From: JALZUV01 sp964654855
Lineage (GTDB): Bacteria > Pseudomonadota > Alphaproteobacteria > Rickettsiales > JALZUV01
Length of the DNA: 64,000 bases
Assembly (NCBI GenBank): GCA_964654855.1
Contig: CAZZJS010000001.1
Location: 393,166-457,165 of the forward strand
Direction of reading: 5' to 3'
This document shows positions 44,567 to 53,474 of this stretch, in pieces. The notes beneath the pieces were generated by a model, which was not told where the DNA came from, made no database searches, and saw only the letters and a program-made list of their open reading frames with translations. The translations under genes were made by a program, and so were the position numbers. Within the stretch, counting starts at the first letter, position 1; every line of letters begins with the position of its first letter.

Positions 44567-46384
44567 ATGAGCGCCGCAAAGAAAAAAACAAGTAAAAGCA
44601 ATAAAATAGAACTAAAGAAGCTCCCGCGTTGGGATTTAACCCATTTTTATCCTTCAGCCGAGTCTGATGGGGTGAAAAAAGATCTCACAAGCTTTGAGAA
44701 ACGCTGTAAAATCTTTGAAAAAACCTATGATGGTGAGGTGAAATCTCTCAATAGTGGTGAATTAGCCACAGCGATTAAGAAATATGAGAAGATTGAAGAT
44801 TTGGCGGGCAAGCTAGGTTCTTACGCGCAGCTCTATTATTGTGAGAATGTGAGTGACCCGAAGCGCGCAAAATTTTACCAAGATATGAGCGAAGCGCTGA
44901 CAGAGAATGGCTCTTGCATCCTGTTCTTCATGTTGCAAATTAATAAGATAAGCGACAAGTCACTCAAAGCAATGTTGGCTGACTCTGCGGCACTGGCAAA
45001 ATACGAACCTTGGTTGCGCGATGTGCGCCAAATGCGCCCTTACCAACTACCAGAGGCGCAGGAGAAAATGTTACATGAAAAGTCAGTTGTTGGGCGTTCT
45101 GCTTGGGCAAGGCTCTATGACGAAACAATGGCAGGGCTTCGCTTTAATATAGGTAGTCAGACCTTCACCTCAGAAGAGATGTTGGATAAAATGTCATCCA
45201 GCAATGCGAAAACGCGCGCGAGTGCGGCGAAAATCTACGGTGAGGGTTTGGCCGATAATGCTTCGCTCTTTACCTTGATTACGAACACGCTTGCCAAAGA
45301 CAAAGCGATTGAAGATGGTTTTCGTGGCTTTGAACGCCCCATTAGCAGCCGTAATCTCGCTAATGCGGTTGAGGATGAGGTAGTCGATGCGCTGATGAAT
45401 TCCGTTAAGGCGAGTTATCCAAAACTGTCGCACCGCTATTACAAGTTGAAAGCCTCATGGTTTAAGAAAAAGAAACTCGATTATTGGGATCGCAATGCGC
45501 CCATGCCTAGCAGTAAAGAACAGCTCTATAGCTACGGAGATGCCAAAAAGCTCGTCTTGAAATCCTATAAAGATTTCTCCCCTGAAATGGCGAAAATTGG
45601 TGAGCGCTTCTTTAAGGAAGGTTGGATTGATGCGCCTGCAAGCCCAGGCAAAGCGGGCGGAGCTTTCTCGCATCCGACAGTGCCGAGTGTGCATCCCTAT
45701 ATCTTGCTGAACTATCTTGGCAAGCCGCGCGATGTGATGACGATGGCGCATGAGCTGGGGCATGGCGTGCATCAGGTGTTATCGGCAAAGCAAGGGGCGC
45801 TTATGGCGGATACCCCACTCACGCTGGCAGAAACAGCTTCCGTATTTGGTGAGCAGCTTACCTTCCGCGCGATGTTAAAGGCGGAGAAAGATCCGAAAAA
45901 ACGCAAGGTGCTGATTGCGAATAAGGTGGAGGATATGCTCAATACCGTCATACGCCAGATTGCTTTTTGCGAGTTTGAACGCCAAGTGCATGATGCTCGC
46001 GCTGAGGGTGAATTATCGACAGATGAAATTGGTAAAATCTGGATGGGCGTGCAGAAGGAATCGCTCGGCACCGGTATTAAATTTAGCAAAGAATATGCAA
46101 ATTACTGGACCTATATCCCGCATTTCATCCATACGCCATTTTATGTGTATGCTTATGCATTTGGGGATTGTTTGGTGAACTCGCTTTATGCGGTCTATCA
46201 GCAATATCAGGCAGATGGCAAAGCGAAAGAGTTTGAAAAGCTCTATATCGAAATGCTAACCGCCGGCGGCACGCTGCGCCATAAAGAGTTACTCGCTCCG
46301 TTTGGTTTGGATGCCAGCAAGCCAGAGTTCTGGCAGCAGGGCTTAGATATTATTTCGTCAATGATTGATGAGCTGGAAGATTAA
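44567..46384 (+). CDS. pepF: Oligoendopeptidase F (M3B family)
   Basis: Cytoplasmic zinc metallopeptidase that degrades oligopeptides, 605 residues. The zinc motif HELGH is at residues 395-399 in MTMAHELGHGVHQVL, with the third ligand Glu in TLAETASVFGEQL. The N-terminal helical part has LPRWDLTHFYPSAESD. The N-terminus is Lys-rich. RBS AGGAG precedes the ATG. The end overlaps the convergent TSUP gene by 4 bp. Confidence 0.95.
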   Translation: MSAAKKKTSKSNKIELKKLPRWDLTHFYPSAESDGVKKDLTSFEKRCKIFEKTYDGEVKSLNSGELATAIKKYEKIEDLAGKLGSYAQLYYCENVSDPKRAKFYQDMSEALTENGSCILFFMLQINKISDKSLKAMLADSAALAKYEPWLRDVRQMRPYQLPEAQEKMLHEKSVVGRSAWARLYDETMAGLRFNIGSQTFTSEEMLDKMSSSNAKTRASAAKIYGEGLADNASLFTLITNTLAKDKAIEDGFRGFERPISSRNLANAVEDEVVDALMNSVKASYPKLSHRYYKLKASWFKKKKLDYWDRNAPMPSSKEQLYSYGDAKKLVLKSYKDFSPEMAKIGERFFKEGWIDAPASPGKAGGAFSHPTVPSVHPYILLNYLGKPRDVMTMAHELGHGVHQVLSAKQGALMADTPLTLAETASVFGEQLTFRAMLKAEKDPKKRKVLIANKVEDMLNTVIRQIAFCEFERQVHDARAEGELSTDEIGKIWMGVQKESLGTGIKFSKEYANYWTYIPHFIHTPFYVYAYAFGDCLVNSLYAVYQQYQADGKAKEFEKLYIEMLTAGGTLRHKELLAPFGLDASKPEFWQQGLDIISSMIDELED

Positions 46385-47298
46385 CGTAGGTCGATTTCTT
46401 CTACTGTCATCGAATAGATATTCTCTGGTGGAGTGAAGAGTGTCATTCCGAGTTTGATTGCGACACCTAGTACCATGATGGCTAGTAACCCACGCAGCTT
46501 ATCAGCGGGTAGTTTTGCACCCAAGCGAGAGCCGATTTGTGCGCCGGTGGCGGAGCCTAGTAGGAGGAGTACAGCCAGCATTAGATCTACCGTTTGGGTG
46601 GTGATGGCGTGCAGGAAGGTTACGTTAATGGTGATAAACATGATTTGGAAGAGCGAGGTGCCAATCACGACAGAGGTGGGCATGCCCAGGAGGTAAATCA
46701 TCGCAGGAATCATGAAGAAGCCGCCGCCAACACCCATAATAGAAACGAGTACACCCACGGCGAGACCAAGCCCCAAAGGCAGCCATGCGCTAATAACGAG
46801 CTTAGAGCGTGGAAACTTCATTTGCCAAGGGAGGCGTTTGCTGAGTGGGGTCTTGTCAGATTTCTTCTTTCGTTTCTTTTTGCCGCGCATAGTTTGGACG
46901 CTCTCTATCGCCATTAAACTGCCGATAGAACCTAGAAAGATGACATAAAGAAGTGAGATAACGAGATCAATTTGCCCCAAGGTTTTGAGCCATTTGAAAA
47001 TGAATACACCGCCTGTAGAGCCTATTAAACCGCCAATGAGTAAGAGCGTTCCCATACGAAAGTCAACATTGCGGCGCGCCCAATGGGCATAAAAACCGGA
47101 AAGCGAGGCGGCCACAATTTGGTTGGCAGAGCTCGCCACGGCAATGGCTGGGTTAATGCCTAAAAGAATTAAGAAAGGCGTGGTTAAGAACCCGCCTCCA
47201 ATACCGAATAAGCCTGAAAGAATACCGACAGTGCCCCCTAAGGAGAGCAGCGTGAAAATATTCACGGAGACTTCAGCAATGGGGAGGTAAATTTGCAT
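46381..47298 (-). CDS. TSUP-family (TauE/SafE) permease
   Basis: Sulfite/organosulfonate exporter-family membrane protein of 305 residues, with about eight membrane helices and the duplicated motif GxLSGxFGIGGGFLTTPFLI (here GILSGLFGIGGGFLTTP) and GVLVSIMGVGGGFFMIPAMI. A basic loop (RGKKKRKKKSDKTPLSKR) separates the two halves. The substrate cannot be predicted. It lies 23 bases after tsaB on the same strand. Confidence 0.92.
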   Translation of the reverse strand: MQIYLPIAEVSVNIFTLLSLGGTVGILSGLFGIGGGFLTTPFLILLGINPAIAVASSANQIVAASLSGFYAHWARRNVDFRMGTLLLIGGLIGSTGGVFIFKWLKTLGQIDLVISLLYVIFLGSIGSLMAIESVQTMRGKKKRKKKSDKTPLSKRLPWQMKFPRSKLVISAWLPLGLGLAVGVLVSIMGVGGGFFMIPAMIYLLGMPTSVVIGTSLFQIMFITINVTFLHAITTQTVDLMLAVLLLLGSATGAQIGSRLGAKLPADKLRGLLAIMVLGVAIKLGMTLFTPPENIYSMTVEEIDLR

Positions 47299-47320
47299 GC
47301 TATATGATTAGAGCAGCAGG

Positions 47321-47965
47321 TTAGCTAGTGGCAACGGTTAAATTCCCATTTTGTGCCTTTGCATCGGGCAGACGTAAATAAAGCGGTGCCGGTTTGCTAT
47401 GAATATCGGGCAAAGGCAGTTTAGTAGCATAGCGAGCGAGGGCGGCGGCATCTGGTAAGAGTGTCTGTTGTGAATGTTCTGGGAAGAATTCGCCAGCATC
47501 TCCGACCACCGTACTGCCTTCTGGTGCGGGAGTGGCGTTTGGGAGCTCTTGTGGTTCGCCTAGCGCAACAGGTAATCCATTTTCGAGAATGAATTCTTGG
47601 CGGTAGACTTGCTCGCGATAGGCATTGATGGCGGCGAGAATATTGCCCTCAACCCCGACCTCAGCCGCTTGATAGGCTAGCAGTTCCAAACTGCTGATCG
47701 AATAGATTGGTTTTTTAACAGCCAGCGCTAAACCGCGGATAAAGGCGAGACCGATACGAACACCGGTAAAACTGCCCGGCCCGATGGTGACGGCATAGGC
47801 ATCTAATTGTTCAAATGTGAGGTTATCTTCTGCCAAAACTGCCTCGACCATGGCAGGAAGTTGCGAGGTTTGTTGATTGCGTTCCTCAATGCGTCGTGTC
47901 GCGCCGTTAGAAAGGGCAACAGAGCATCCGCCAAGAGTCGTATCAATGCTAAGAATATTGGACAT
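47321..47965 (-). CDS. tsaB: tRNA threonylcarbamoyladenosine biosynthesis protein TsaB
   Basis: Scaffold partner of TsaD in t6A37 modification. The 214 residues begin MSNILSIDTTLGGCSVAL and contain YAVTIGPGSFTGVRIGLAF, the TsaB signature. I chose ATG 47965, which removes 36 non-family residues of the longer open frame and the overlap with the divergent pterin dehydratase gene. A rimI partner is not adjacent. Confidence 0.95.
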   Translation of the reverse strand: MSNILSIDTTLGGCSVALSNGATRRIEERNQQTSQLPAMVEAVLAEDNLTFEQLDAYAVTIGPGSFTGVRIGLAFIRGLALAVKKPIYSISSLELLAYQAAEVGVEGNILAAINAYREQVYRQEFILENGLPVALGEPQELPNATPAPEGSTVVGDAGEFFPEHSQQTLLPDAAALARYATKLPLPDIHSKPAPLYLRLPDAKAQNGNLTVATS

Positions 47966-48021
47966 AGGGGCTAAAAATCCGTATAATTGGCTTATAAGCA
48001 AGTAATAAAATTGAGGGTAAT

Positions 48022-48276
48022 ATGAATATTCCACAAGGATGGGAGCTCGCCGCTTCTGGTAAGTCAATTTCACGTCGTTGGAAGTTCAACAATTTTGTTG
48101 AATCTTTGGCATTCGTGAACAAACTGGGCGAGATGGCAGAAGACGCGAACCATCATCCGGATATCGAGTTTGGCTGGGGCTATGCCAATATTACTTTCAC
48201 CACTCATGATAGCGATAGCTTGTCTGATAATGACATTGCGATGGCGGAAAAGACGAATGCGTTATTGGTGGCTTAG
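48022..48276 (+). CDS. phhB: 4a-hydroxytetrahydrobiopterin dehydratase (PCD/DCoH)
   Basis: Recycles the pterin cofactor of aromatic amino acid hydroxylases, or acts as a moonlighting pterin-fold protein. The 84 residues contain RRWKFNNFVESLAFVNKLGEMAEDANHHPDIEFGWG, with the catalytic HHP pair, and the later VNVTFTTHDSxxLSxxD pattern. It is shorter than the usual 95-110 residues because the N-terminal strand is missing or reduced. No phhA is seen. RBS GAGGG lies upstream. The 3' end overlaps the next gene by 20 bp. Confidence 0.92.
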   Translation: MNIPQGWELAASGKSISRRWKFNNFVESLAFVNKLGEMAEDANHHPDIEFGWGYANITFTTHDSDSLSDNDIAMAEKTNALLVA

Positions 48277-48868
48277 TGCAATATCCATCGGCTTAATGGC
48301 CATCTCTGCGCAAGCACAAGTTGCTGGCGATGCGCCACCACAGGGTGATCCTGAAGATTATGCGAATTACTATCTTGGCGTAGAACGCAAAGGGTTGGAA
48401 CCGTTCTGGAAGGCTTCGGTTAATATGCCAAAGCATCAAAGCGAGTTTGTGATGAATTACCGCGATGTTAGGCAGAAAAAAGATAAAAAGCTGCTGGAGG
48501 AAATTATCCATCCCGCCTCAAAAGCGTGTGAGACAGAAGACCGTGCTGATTATTTCGCAACCATTCGTGAGTTTTATCTGAATGAGCATTTTCCTGAAAC
48601 GTTTAAGATTAAGTTCTTCTCACTAGCAGAGGAAAAGCGCTGGCCGCTAAAACAACGCCTCGAATTTCCTGCGGCGCCCACGCATATTATGTATATTGAA
48701 TATAAAGATGGCGAATATATTGAAGGCCTACAACGCTTCGTGCGCGAAGAAGATTACCCCGAAAAGCGTTTCTACGAGCTAGTCAAATGTCCAAGTGAAA
48801 CCAGCATGGCCAAAATGCGCGCCGAAGCAGAAAGCCGCTTGGCAGAAGAGGAAAAAGCCAGTAACTAA
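48257..48868 (+). CDS. Secreted protein of unknown function
   Basis: 203 residues with a signal peptide (MRYWWLSAISIGLMAISAQA, cleavage after about residue 20). The mature part is charged and mostly helical with two Cys (SKACETE and LVKCPSE) that could pair. FWKASVNMPKHQSEFVMNYRD and YEDYPEKRFYELVKC-like segments do not match a family I know. I chose ATG 48257; an earlier start in the phhB frame overlap would not begin with a signal peptide. It lies six bases upstream of miaB. Confidence 0.75.
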   Translation: MRYWWLSAISIGLMAISAQAQVAGDAPPQGDPEDYANYYLGVERKGLEPFWKASVNMPKHQSEFVMNYRDVRQKKDKKLLEEIIHPASKACETEDRADYFATIREFYLNEHFPETFKIKFFSLAEEKRWPLKQRLEFPAAPTHIMYIEYKDGEYIEGLQRFVREEDYPEKRFYELVKCPSETSMAKMRAEAESRLAEEEKASN

Positions 48869-48874
48869 GCGGCC

Positions 48875-50221
48875 ATGAGCAAGAAATTATATATTAAGAC
48901 CTATGGCTGCCAGATGAATGTGTATGACACGGAGCGGATGGAGGATATTCTTGAGCCGCTCGGTTATGAGGTGCAGGAACAGCCTGATGGCGCTGATCTG
49001 GTGATTCTCAATACTTGCCATATTCGCGAAAAGGCGGAGGAGAAGGTCTATTCCGATCTAGGGCGTATCAAGAAGAAACGTGGCGAGCGTGAGAGCATTA
49101 TCGCCGTGGGTGGCTGTGTCGGGCAGGCGGCAGGTGAAGAGATCATGAAACGTGCGCCTTATGTCGATATGGTATTCGGCCCGCAAACCTATCAGAAACT
49201 ACCCGCGATGCTGCGTGAGCTGGAAACGAAAAAAGGCGTAGTTGAGCTTGATTTTCCGACGATGCAAAAATTTGATGAATTGCCGCAACCGGGTAAGCCT
49301 AAAGCAGGTTCGGCCTTTTTATCGGTGCAAGAAGGCTGCGATAAGTTCTGCACCTTCTGCGTGGTGCCTTATACGCGTGGCGCTGAGTTCTCGCGTCCAG
49401 TAGAAAAAATTCTGGAAGAGGCGAAGATTCTTGCCGCGAAAGGCACGATTGAAGTTACGCTGCTCGGCCAGAATGTGAATGCTTATCACGGGCTGGATAA
49501 GCATGGCAAAGAACGCGGCCTCGCATGGTTGATCCGCGAGATTGCTAATGATGTGCCGGAGATTAAACGCATTCGTTACACCACTTCGCATCCACGCGAT
49601 ATGGAAGATGATTTGATTGCTGCACATGGTGATTTGCCGCAAATGATGCCCTATCTGCATTTGCCTGTGCAAGCGGGTTCTGATCGTATTTTAAAGGCGA
49701 TGAACCGCCAACATACGGCGGCCAGCTATATTGAGATAATCGAGAAACTCCGCACGGCGCGCCCTGATATTGCGCTTTCGGGTGACTTTATCGTCGGCTT
49801 CCCCGGAGAGACAGAAGAAGACTTTAAAGACACGATGCGTCTGATTGAAACGGTAGGCTACGCACAGAGCTATAGCTTTAAATATAGCCCTCGCCCGGGC
49901 ACTCCGGCAGCGGAGAAAGAGCAGGTGCCGGAGCCGGAGAAAGTAAAACGACTCGCGCTACTGCAAGGTTTACTCAGCCGCCAGCATGAAGCGTTTAACC
50001 GCAGTTCTGACAGCAAGAAGTTTGAAGTGCTATTTGACCGAGTCGGCAAAAAAGACGGCCAATTAATCGGTAAAAGCCCGTATCAACAATCCGTTCACGT
50101 CGCCGATGCGCAATCAATGGGTTACAAAGTGGGTGATTTATGCGAAGTTGAGATTGTAGAAGCTCAGCCAAACAGCTTGGCGGGGCGGATAATTGCCAAC
50201 CCTGTTACCTTAGCGAGTTAA
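48875..50221 (+). CDS. miaB: tRNA-2-methylthio-N6-dimethylallyladenosine synthase MiaB
   Basis: Radical SAM methylthiotransferase acting on i6A37 of tRNA. The 448 residues have the UPF0004 domain with its three Cys (C12 in KTYGCQMN, then LNTCHIREKAEEKV and GGCVGQ). The radical SAM motif is EGCDKFCTFCVVPYTRG and a C-terminal TRAM domain ends the protein. Length is typical. It is followed by phoH after three bases. Confidence 0.98.
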   Translation: MSKKLYIKTYGCQMNVYDTERMEDILEPLGYEVQEQPDGADLVILNTCHIREKAEEKVYSDLGRIKKKRGERESIIAVGGCVGQAAGEEIMKRAPYVDMVFGPQTYQKLPAMLRELETKKGVVELDFPTMQKFDELPQPGKPKAGSAFLSVQEGCDKFCTFCVVPYTRGAEFSRPVEKILEEAKILAAKGTIEVTLLGQNVNAYHGLDKHGKERGLAWLIREIANDVPEIKRIRYTTSHPRDMEDDLIAAHGDLPQMMPYLHLPVQAGSDRILKAMNRQHTAASYIEIIEKLRTARPDIALSGDFIVGFPGETEEDFKDTMRLIETVGYAQSYSFKYSPRPGTPAAEKEQVPEPEKVKRLALLQGLLSRQHEAFNRSSDSKKFEVLFDRVGKKDGQLIGKSPYQQSVHVADAQSMGYKVGDLCEVEIVEAQPNSLAGRIIANPVTLAS

Positions 50222-50224
50222 TCT

Positions 50225-51253
50225 ATGCCTCAAAAACCTAAAAGCACTGCCAGCCATTCGGATACAATGGTATTTGAAAATAATGCCCTATTGCCGATGC
50301 TTTATGGGGAGAATGATGCGACGCTGACCCAGCTAGAAAAGAAACTGGATGTGGTGATGGTTTCGCGTGGCAATATGCTGGCGATTACGGGTGAGCAAGA
50401 GGCGGTGAATCAAGCGCGCACGATTTTGGATAATCTTTATAGTGCGCTGGCTGGGGGTGAAGATGTGAATAAGGCTGAGATTGATGCAGCGATTCGCATG
50501 GAAACTGACCCTAAAAAGCCAAAAGGCAAAAATACAAAAGCGGGTGCAGTACCTTCGCTTACGATCAAAACACTGCGTAAAGAGATTAAGGCTTATACGA
50601 ACAAGCAGGCTGAATATATTCAAGCTCTGCATAATAATGATCTTGTCTTCGCGCTTGGGCCTGCAGGAACAGGTAAGACCTATATCGCCGTGGCGATGGC
50701 GGTGAAGAAGTTTATCAATCATGAGGTGGATCGTATTATCCTGTCGCGTCCAGCAGTGGAAGCGGGGGAAAAGCTTGGTTTTCTACCGGGTGATTTGAAA
50801 GATAAAATTGATCCGTATCTACGTCCGCTTTACGATGCGCTATTTGAGATGATGTCGCCTGAGAAAGTGATGCGTCATATCGAAAATGGTGAAATTGAAG
50901 TGGCGCCGCTTGCCTTTATGCGTGGGCGTACGCTCAGTAACGCCTATATCATTATGGATGAGGCGCAGAACTCAACGGCGACGCAAATGAAAATGTTTCT
51001 AACACGTTTGGGTGAAGGCTCGCAAATGGCAGTGACCGGTGATTTAAGCCAAATGGATTTACCGCGTGATGTGAAATCTGGCCTTGCCGATGCGACACGT
51101 AAACTTGATGGTGTTAAAGGCATCGAAATTACCCGCTTTGCTGATGGCGATGTGGTTCGCCACGACCTGGCTGCAAAGATTGTTCATGCCTATGAAGAAT
51201 GGGATAAAGTAAAGAAAATCCGCGCCGAAGAAGCCCGCAATAAGGATGATTGA
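50225..51253 (+). CDS. ybeZ: PhoH-like ATPase (YbeZ)
   Basis: RNA-associated P-loop ATPase that acts with YbeY. The 342 residues have Walker A GPAGTGKTYIAV, Walker B YIIMDEAQNS and SRPAVEAGEKLGFLPGDLKDK. The N-terminal KH-like segment is also present. The name PhoH here does not imply Pho control, and no Pho box is seen upstream. YbeY follows but is separated by a hydrolase gene. Confidence 0.96.
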   Translation: MPQKPKSTASHSDTMVFENNALLPMLYGENDATLTQLEKKLDVVMVSRGNMLAITGEQEAVNQARTILDNLYSALAGGEDVNKAEIDAAIRMETDPKKPKGKNTKAGAVPSLTIKTLRKEIKAYTNKQAEYIQALHNNDLVFALGPAGTGKTYIAVAMAVKKFINHEVDRIILSRPAVEAGEKLGFLPGDLKDKIDPYLRPLYDALFEMMSPEKVMRHIENGEIEVAPLAFMRGRTLSNAYIIMDEAQNSTATQMKMFLTRLGEGSQMAVTGDLSQMDLPRDVKSGLADATRKLDGVKGIEITRFADGDVVRHDLAAKIVHAYEEWDKVKKIRAEEARNKDD

Positions 51254-51314
51254 AAAGTAAACAATATATCTTATCCAAAGCAGTGTGTTCCCACTACATG
51301 ATAAGGAGAGAATA

Positions 51315-52076
51315 ATGCCTGCAAAGAAAATTATGTTTCAGGGGGCAAATGGAGAAGAGCTTTCTGCCAAGCTAGACAGTCCTGAGGGTGAAGCTAAAGC
51401 TTATGCACTTTTCGCGCATTGTTTTACTTGTGGCAAGGATTTGAGTGCCATTAATCGTATTGCCAAGGCGTTAAACGAAGATGAGATTGCGTTGTTCAGG
51501 TTTGATTTTACAGGGATTGGAGCGAGTCATGGTGATTTTGCAAATACGAATTTTTCTTCCAATGTACAGGACTTAATAGCCGCTGAAAAATTCATGCAAG
51601 CTAACCTTCAAGCACCTGACATTATGATTGGTCATAGTCTCGGTGGTGCGGCAACTTTAGTAGCTGCTGCACATATTGAGCATGTAAAAGCAGTGGTCAC
51701 GATTGGTGCGCCATTTGATAGTGTTAATGTGCTCAAACAATTTGGCAGCTCTCTTGAAGCTATCGAAGAGCAAGGAGAAGTAGAGTTGCTGCTTGCAGGA
51801 CGCTCTTTTAAAATTAAAAAACAATTCATTGATGATGCGGTTAGTCAGAATATTACGGATCATATTCGGAACCTTAAGAAGCCTCTATTAGTGATGCACT
51901 CACCAGTTGATGATACTGTGCCTATTGATCATGCAAGGAGTATTTACGAGGCAGCTAATCATCCTAAGAGTTTTATATCCCTCGATAAAGCAGACCACTT
52001 ACTGATGAAAAGTGACAAATATGGTCAGTATACTGCCAGAGTGCTTGCAGCATGGGCTAGTCAGTACATAGAGTGA
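51315..52076 (+). CDS. Alpha/beta hydrolase inserted between phoH and ybeY
   Basis: 253-residue alpha/beta hydrolase of the osmC-associated or dienelactone-hydrolase-like type. The oxyanion/Cys segment is FAHCFTCGKDLSA. FDFTGIGASHGDF follows, then the nucleophile elbow GHSLGG (Ser), the acid residue near VMHSPVDDTVPIDHA and the catalytic His in LDKADHLLM. I chose ATG 51315 because of the excellent ATAAGGAGAG Shine-Dalgarno. It splits the usually adjacent phoH and ybeY. The substrate is unknown. Confidence 0.88.
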   Translation: MPAKKIMFQGANGEELSAKLDSPEGEAKAYALFAHCFTCGKDLSAINRIAKALNEDEIALFRFDFTGIGASHGDFANTNFSSNVQDLIAAEKFMQANLQAPDIMIGHSLGGAATLVAAAHIEHVKAVVTIGAPFDSVNVLKQFGSSLEAIEEQGEVELLLAGRSFKIKKQFIDDAVSQNITDHIRNLKKPLLVMHSPVDDTVPIDHARSIYEAANHPKSFISLDKADHLLMKSDKYGQYTARVLAAWASQYIE

Positions 52077-52080
52077 TGTT

Positions 52081-52506
52081 ATGATTAATCTTGTTTCTGA
52101 GGCGGGGGCGTGGGAGAAGGCTCTGCCAAATGCGAAAGAATTAACGCAAGAAGCTCTCAATTTTGTTGAGGGCGAATTGTCGCTGGTGCTGGCCGATGAT
52201 GCGTTTATCCAAAATTTGAATCATCAGTTTCGTGGGAAGGATAAGCCAACCAATGTGCTGTCTTTTGAAAGCGATGATGAGGATGGCTATTTAGGCGATA
52301 TTATCATCGCGCTGGAGACGATTCAGCGTGAGGCGGAGGAGCAGGGCAAGAGTCTGAGCGACCATTTTAGCCACCTTGTGATTCACGGGTGCTTGCATCT
52401 AATGGGGTATGATCATGAGAAAGAAGAAGAAGCGCAAGAAATGGAAGCTAGAGAAATAGAACTACTTGCGAAGCTCAATATTGCCAATCCTTATGAAACC
52501 CGCTAG
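52081..52506 (+). CDS. ybeY: Endoribonuclease YbeY
   Basis: Zinc endoribonuclease for 16S rRNA 3' maturation and rRNA quality control. The 141 residues have NHQFRGKDKPTNVLSFESDD, GDIIIALETI and the zinc motif HLVIHGCLHLMGYDHEKE (three His). It begins four bases after the hydrolase gene. Confidence 0.97.
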   Translation: MINLVSEAGAWEKALPNAKELTQEALNFVEGELSLVLADDAFIQNLNHQFRGKDKPTNVLSFESDDEDGYLGDIIIALETIQREAEEQGKSLSDHFSHLVIHGCLHLMGYDHEKEEEAQEMEAREIELLAKLNIANPYETR

Positions 52507-52538
52507 AATGAGATTTCAACATTACGGAGAGTAATCAA

Positions 52539-53471
52539 GTGCCAGAAGACGGCTCGACGATTAAAGCGTCGCAACTAATGGGGGGTAATACCCCCGAAAC
52601 ACCATCTCATCATGATAGCGAGAAAGCGCAAACCGGTCTTTTGACGTGGGTTTTGCGTAAAGTTGGCCTTGCGAAAGAGGCAACGTTGAAAGATGCTTTG
52701 CAAGAGGTACTGGAAGAGCATGCGGAAGAAGTGACCGCTATGCCCGAAGAAGAACGCCAAATTCTTTCCAACGTGATGGAAATGGGTGATACGGATATTG
52801 ATGATATTATGATTCCGCAATCAGATATGGTAGCGGTTGAACTCTCAACGAACCTGAATGAATTACGTGACTTGGTGGTTGAGTCTGGTCATACGCGCTT
52901 GCCCGTTTATGAAGACTCTCTGGATAGCATTAAAGGCTTTTTGCATGTGAAAGATTTGCTCCCGTTATTGGGGAATGGGACAGAGGGCTTCCACCTTAAT
53001 CAGATTTTGCGTGAGGTAGTGTTCGTACCAGAGGCAATGAAAGTCTCTGATTTATTGTTAAAAATGCGTGTATCAGGTGTTCACTTGGCCATTGTAGTGG
53101 ATGAATATGGTGGTACGACAGGGTTGGTGACATTAGAAGACTTATTCGAAGAAATTGTTGGTGATATTCAAGATGAGCATGATGAACCTGAAGAGCATGA
53201 ACAGTTGGCATGGGATGGAAAGTCGACGGTAATTGTCGATGCTAAAACTCGCATTGATGAGCTGGAAGAAGCTCTCAAACTTGATCTTCAACCTGATGAA
53301 GAAGAAGATGATTACGACACGCTTGGTGGTCTTATTTTTGCGCAGCTCGGTCGTGTGCCGGCTAAAGGCGAAAAGAGTAACCATGCAAGTGGCGTGGAGA
53401 TGGAAGTGATTGATGCGGATGAACGTCGCATTAAGATGGTGCGTTTAACGCGCTCAACTGTTGCTGCCTAA
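52539..53471 (+). CDS. HlyC/CorC (TlyC)-family CBS-domain protein
   Basis: 310 residues, lacking the N-terminal DUF21 membrane domain. A soluble N-terminus precedes two CBS domains (about 85-205, MIPQSDMVAVELSTNLNELRDLVVESGHTRLPVYEDSLD, with VVDEYGGTTGLVTLEDLFEEIVGDI) and a C-terminal CorC_HlyC FAD-like domain (about 215-300). Related proteins are proposed to control magnesium/cobalt transport. A GTG start with GGAGAG upstream is chosen. It is in the conserved ybeY-tlyC-lnt order. Confidence 0.94.
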   Translation: MPEDGSTIKASQLMGGNTPETPSHHDSEKAQTGLLTWVLRKVGLAKEATLKDALQEVLEEHAEEVTAMPEEERQILSNVMEMGDTDIDDIMIPQSDMVAVELSTNLNELRDLVVESGHTRLPVYEDSLDSIKGFLHVKDLLPLLGNGTEGFHLNQILREVVFVPEAMKVSDLLLKMRVSGVHLAIVVDEYGGTTGLVTLEDLFEEIVGDIQDEHDEPEEHEQLAWDGKSTVIVDAKTRIDELEEALKLDLQPDEEEDDYDTLGGLIFAQLGRVPAKGEKSNHASGVEMEVIDADERRIKMVRLTRSTVAA

Positions 53472-53474
53472 CTA

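Noticed and set aside
50225..51253. phoH considered as a Pho-regulon gene because of its name.
   Set aside because: No Pho box is seen upstream and the protein is the YbeZ type linked to ribosome maturation.
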